The position numbers were made by a program, and so were the translations under genes. Shown here piece by piece: positions 5,708 to 5,893 of a DNA stretch of 5,893 nucleotides. Below the pieces are notes generated by a model. The model was given only the letters and a program-made list of their open reading frames with translations, was not told where the DNA came from and did not search any database. The DNA is from an uncultured Bacilli bacterium (GTDB lineage Bacteria > Bacillota_I > Bacilli_A > RF39 > UBA660), in the NCBI GenBank assembly GCA_947584955.1, contig CANPWS010000081.1:1-5893 (forward strand). The letters run 5' to 3'. Numbering within the stretch: the first letter of the stretch is position 1; each line of letters starts with the position of its first letter.

Positions 5708-5746
5708 AAAAGTATTAATTCATTTAAATGTTAATAATACTTTTTT
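5706..5746 (+). terminator. Terminator of the protease-phosphoesterase operon
   Basis: A 12-bp stem (5706-5717 with 5735-5746) encloses a 17-base interior that can itself fold through the palindrome CATTTAAATG (5721-5730). The 3' arm ends in six T, followed by A and five more T. The 5' arm begins within the TAA stop of the phosphoesterase gene, so termination is immediate. Confidence 0.85.
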
Positions 5747-5793
5747 ATTTTTATTATTAAATGTACAAGTTTTATATATACAAAAATATGATG

Positions 5794-5807
5794 ATTTCTT
5801 AAGAAAT
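5794..5807. repeat. Perfect 14-bp palindrome in the right intergenic region
   Basis: ATTTCTTAAGAAAT is its own reverse complement and lies about 50 bases upstream of the predicted promoter at 5860-5887. It could be a binding site for a dimeric regulator, but short A/T palindromes are expected by chance in DNA of this composition. Confidence 0.25.
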
Positions 5808-5859
5808 TTATTACTCTCATACTTTACTTAAAAAAATAATGTGATATTTTATTTAGGTA

Positions 5860-5887
5860 TTGCATTTTTGTTAATAATGTATATAAT
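5860..5887 (+). promoter_or_regulatory. Possible promoter for a gene beyond the right edge
   Basis: TTGCAT (5860-5865) and TATAAT (5882-5887) are separated by 16 bases. The -10 is perfect and the -35 half-matched. No coding start follows before the window ends six bases later, so this cannot be confirmed here. Confidence 0.35.
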
Positions 5888-5893
5888 TGTATT

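Noticed and set aside
1..5893. Mycoplasma-type genetic code (TGA = Trp), considered because of the AT richness
   Set aside because: All Trp codons in the genes are TGG, including seven in the glucosaminidase, and no gene contains an internal TGA. The TGA ending the protease gene is followed by TAA, so that site alone is not decisive.

Overview
The window is very AT-rich and compact, with near-consensus Shine-Dalgarno sites, Gram-positive surface-protein architecture and standard-code reading (all Trp codons are TGG; TAA, TAG and TGA are all used as stops). It suggests a low-GC member of the Bacillota. The secreted-protein style (Cys-containing SH3 domain, GlcNAcase, cadherin-like beta-sandwich, dockerin) resembles what I recall from uncultured gut Bacilli/Clostridia such as the RF39 group. 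That placement is an inference and no marker gene is present to settle it.

Layout. (1) 2-250, + strand: the 3' end of a gene with a Gly/Glu-rich repeated tail like that of Rpn/PD-(D/E)XK transposase-like nucleases, closed by a strong hairpin-T terminator at 291-326. (2) 251-550 has no credible gene; it holds that terminator and the terminator of the leftward operon. (3) 551-4026, - strand: a two-gene operon of exported proteins. The upstream gene encodes a 699-residue SH3 + glucosaminidase + cadherin-like + dockerin protein. Eight bases later comes a 455-residue protein with a signal peptide, an Ig-like domain, a cadherin-like domain, an unassigned domain and a C-terminal membrane anchor. (4) 4027-4178: a divergent control region with two back-to-back extended -10 promoters, each giving an unusually short leader, and an imperfect inverted repeat over one -35. 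(5) 4179-5707, + strand: a CPBP-family membrane protease overlapping by 4 bases a membrane-tethered calcineurin-like metallophosphoesterase, closed by a terminator at 5706-5746. (6) 5747-5893: non-coding, with a short palindrome and a possible promoter pointing out of the window.

How the parts may work together. The leftward operon looks like a cell-wall remodelling pair: a secreted hydrolase carrying a dockerin, and a membrane-anchored partner that shares one beta-sandwich domain with it. The most interesting hypothesis is that the dockerin docks onto an Ig/cohesin-like domain of the anchored partner, or of another surface protein, so the hydrolase is held at the cell surface. The rightward operon pairs two membrane-associated enzymes, probably also concerned with the envelope, but their substrates cannot be read from sequence.
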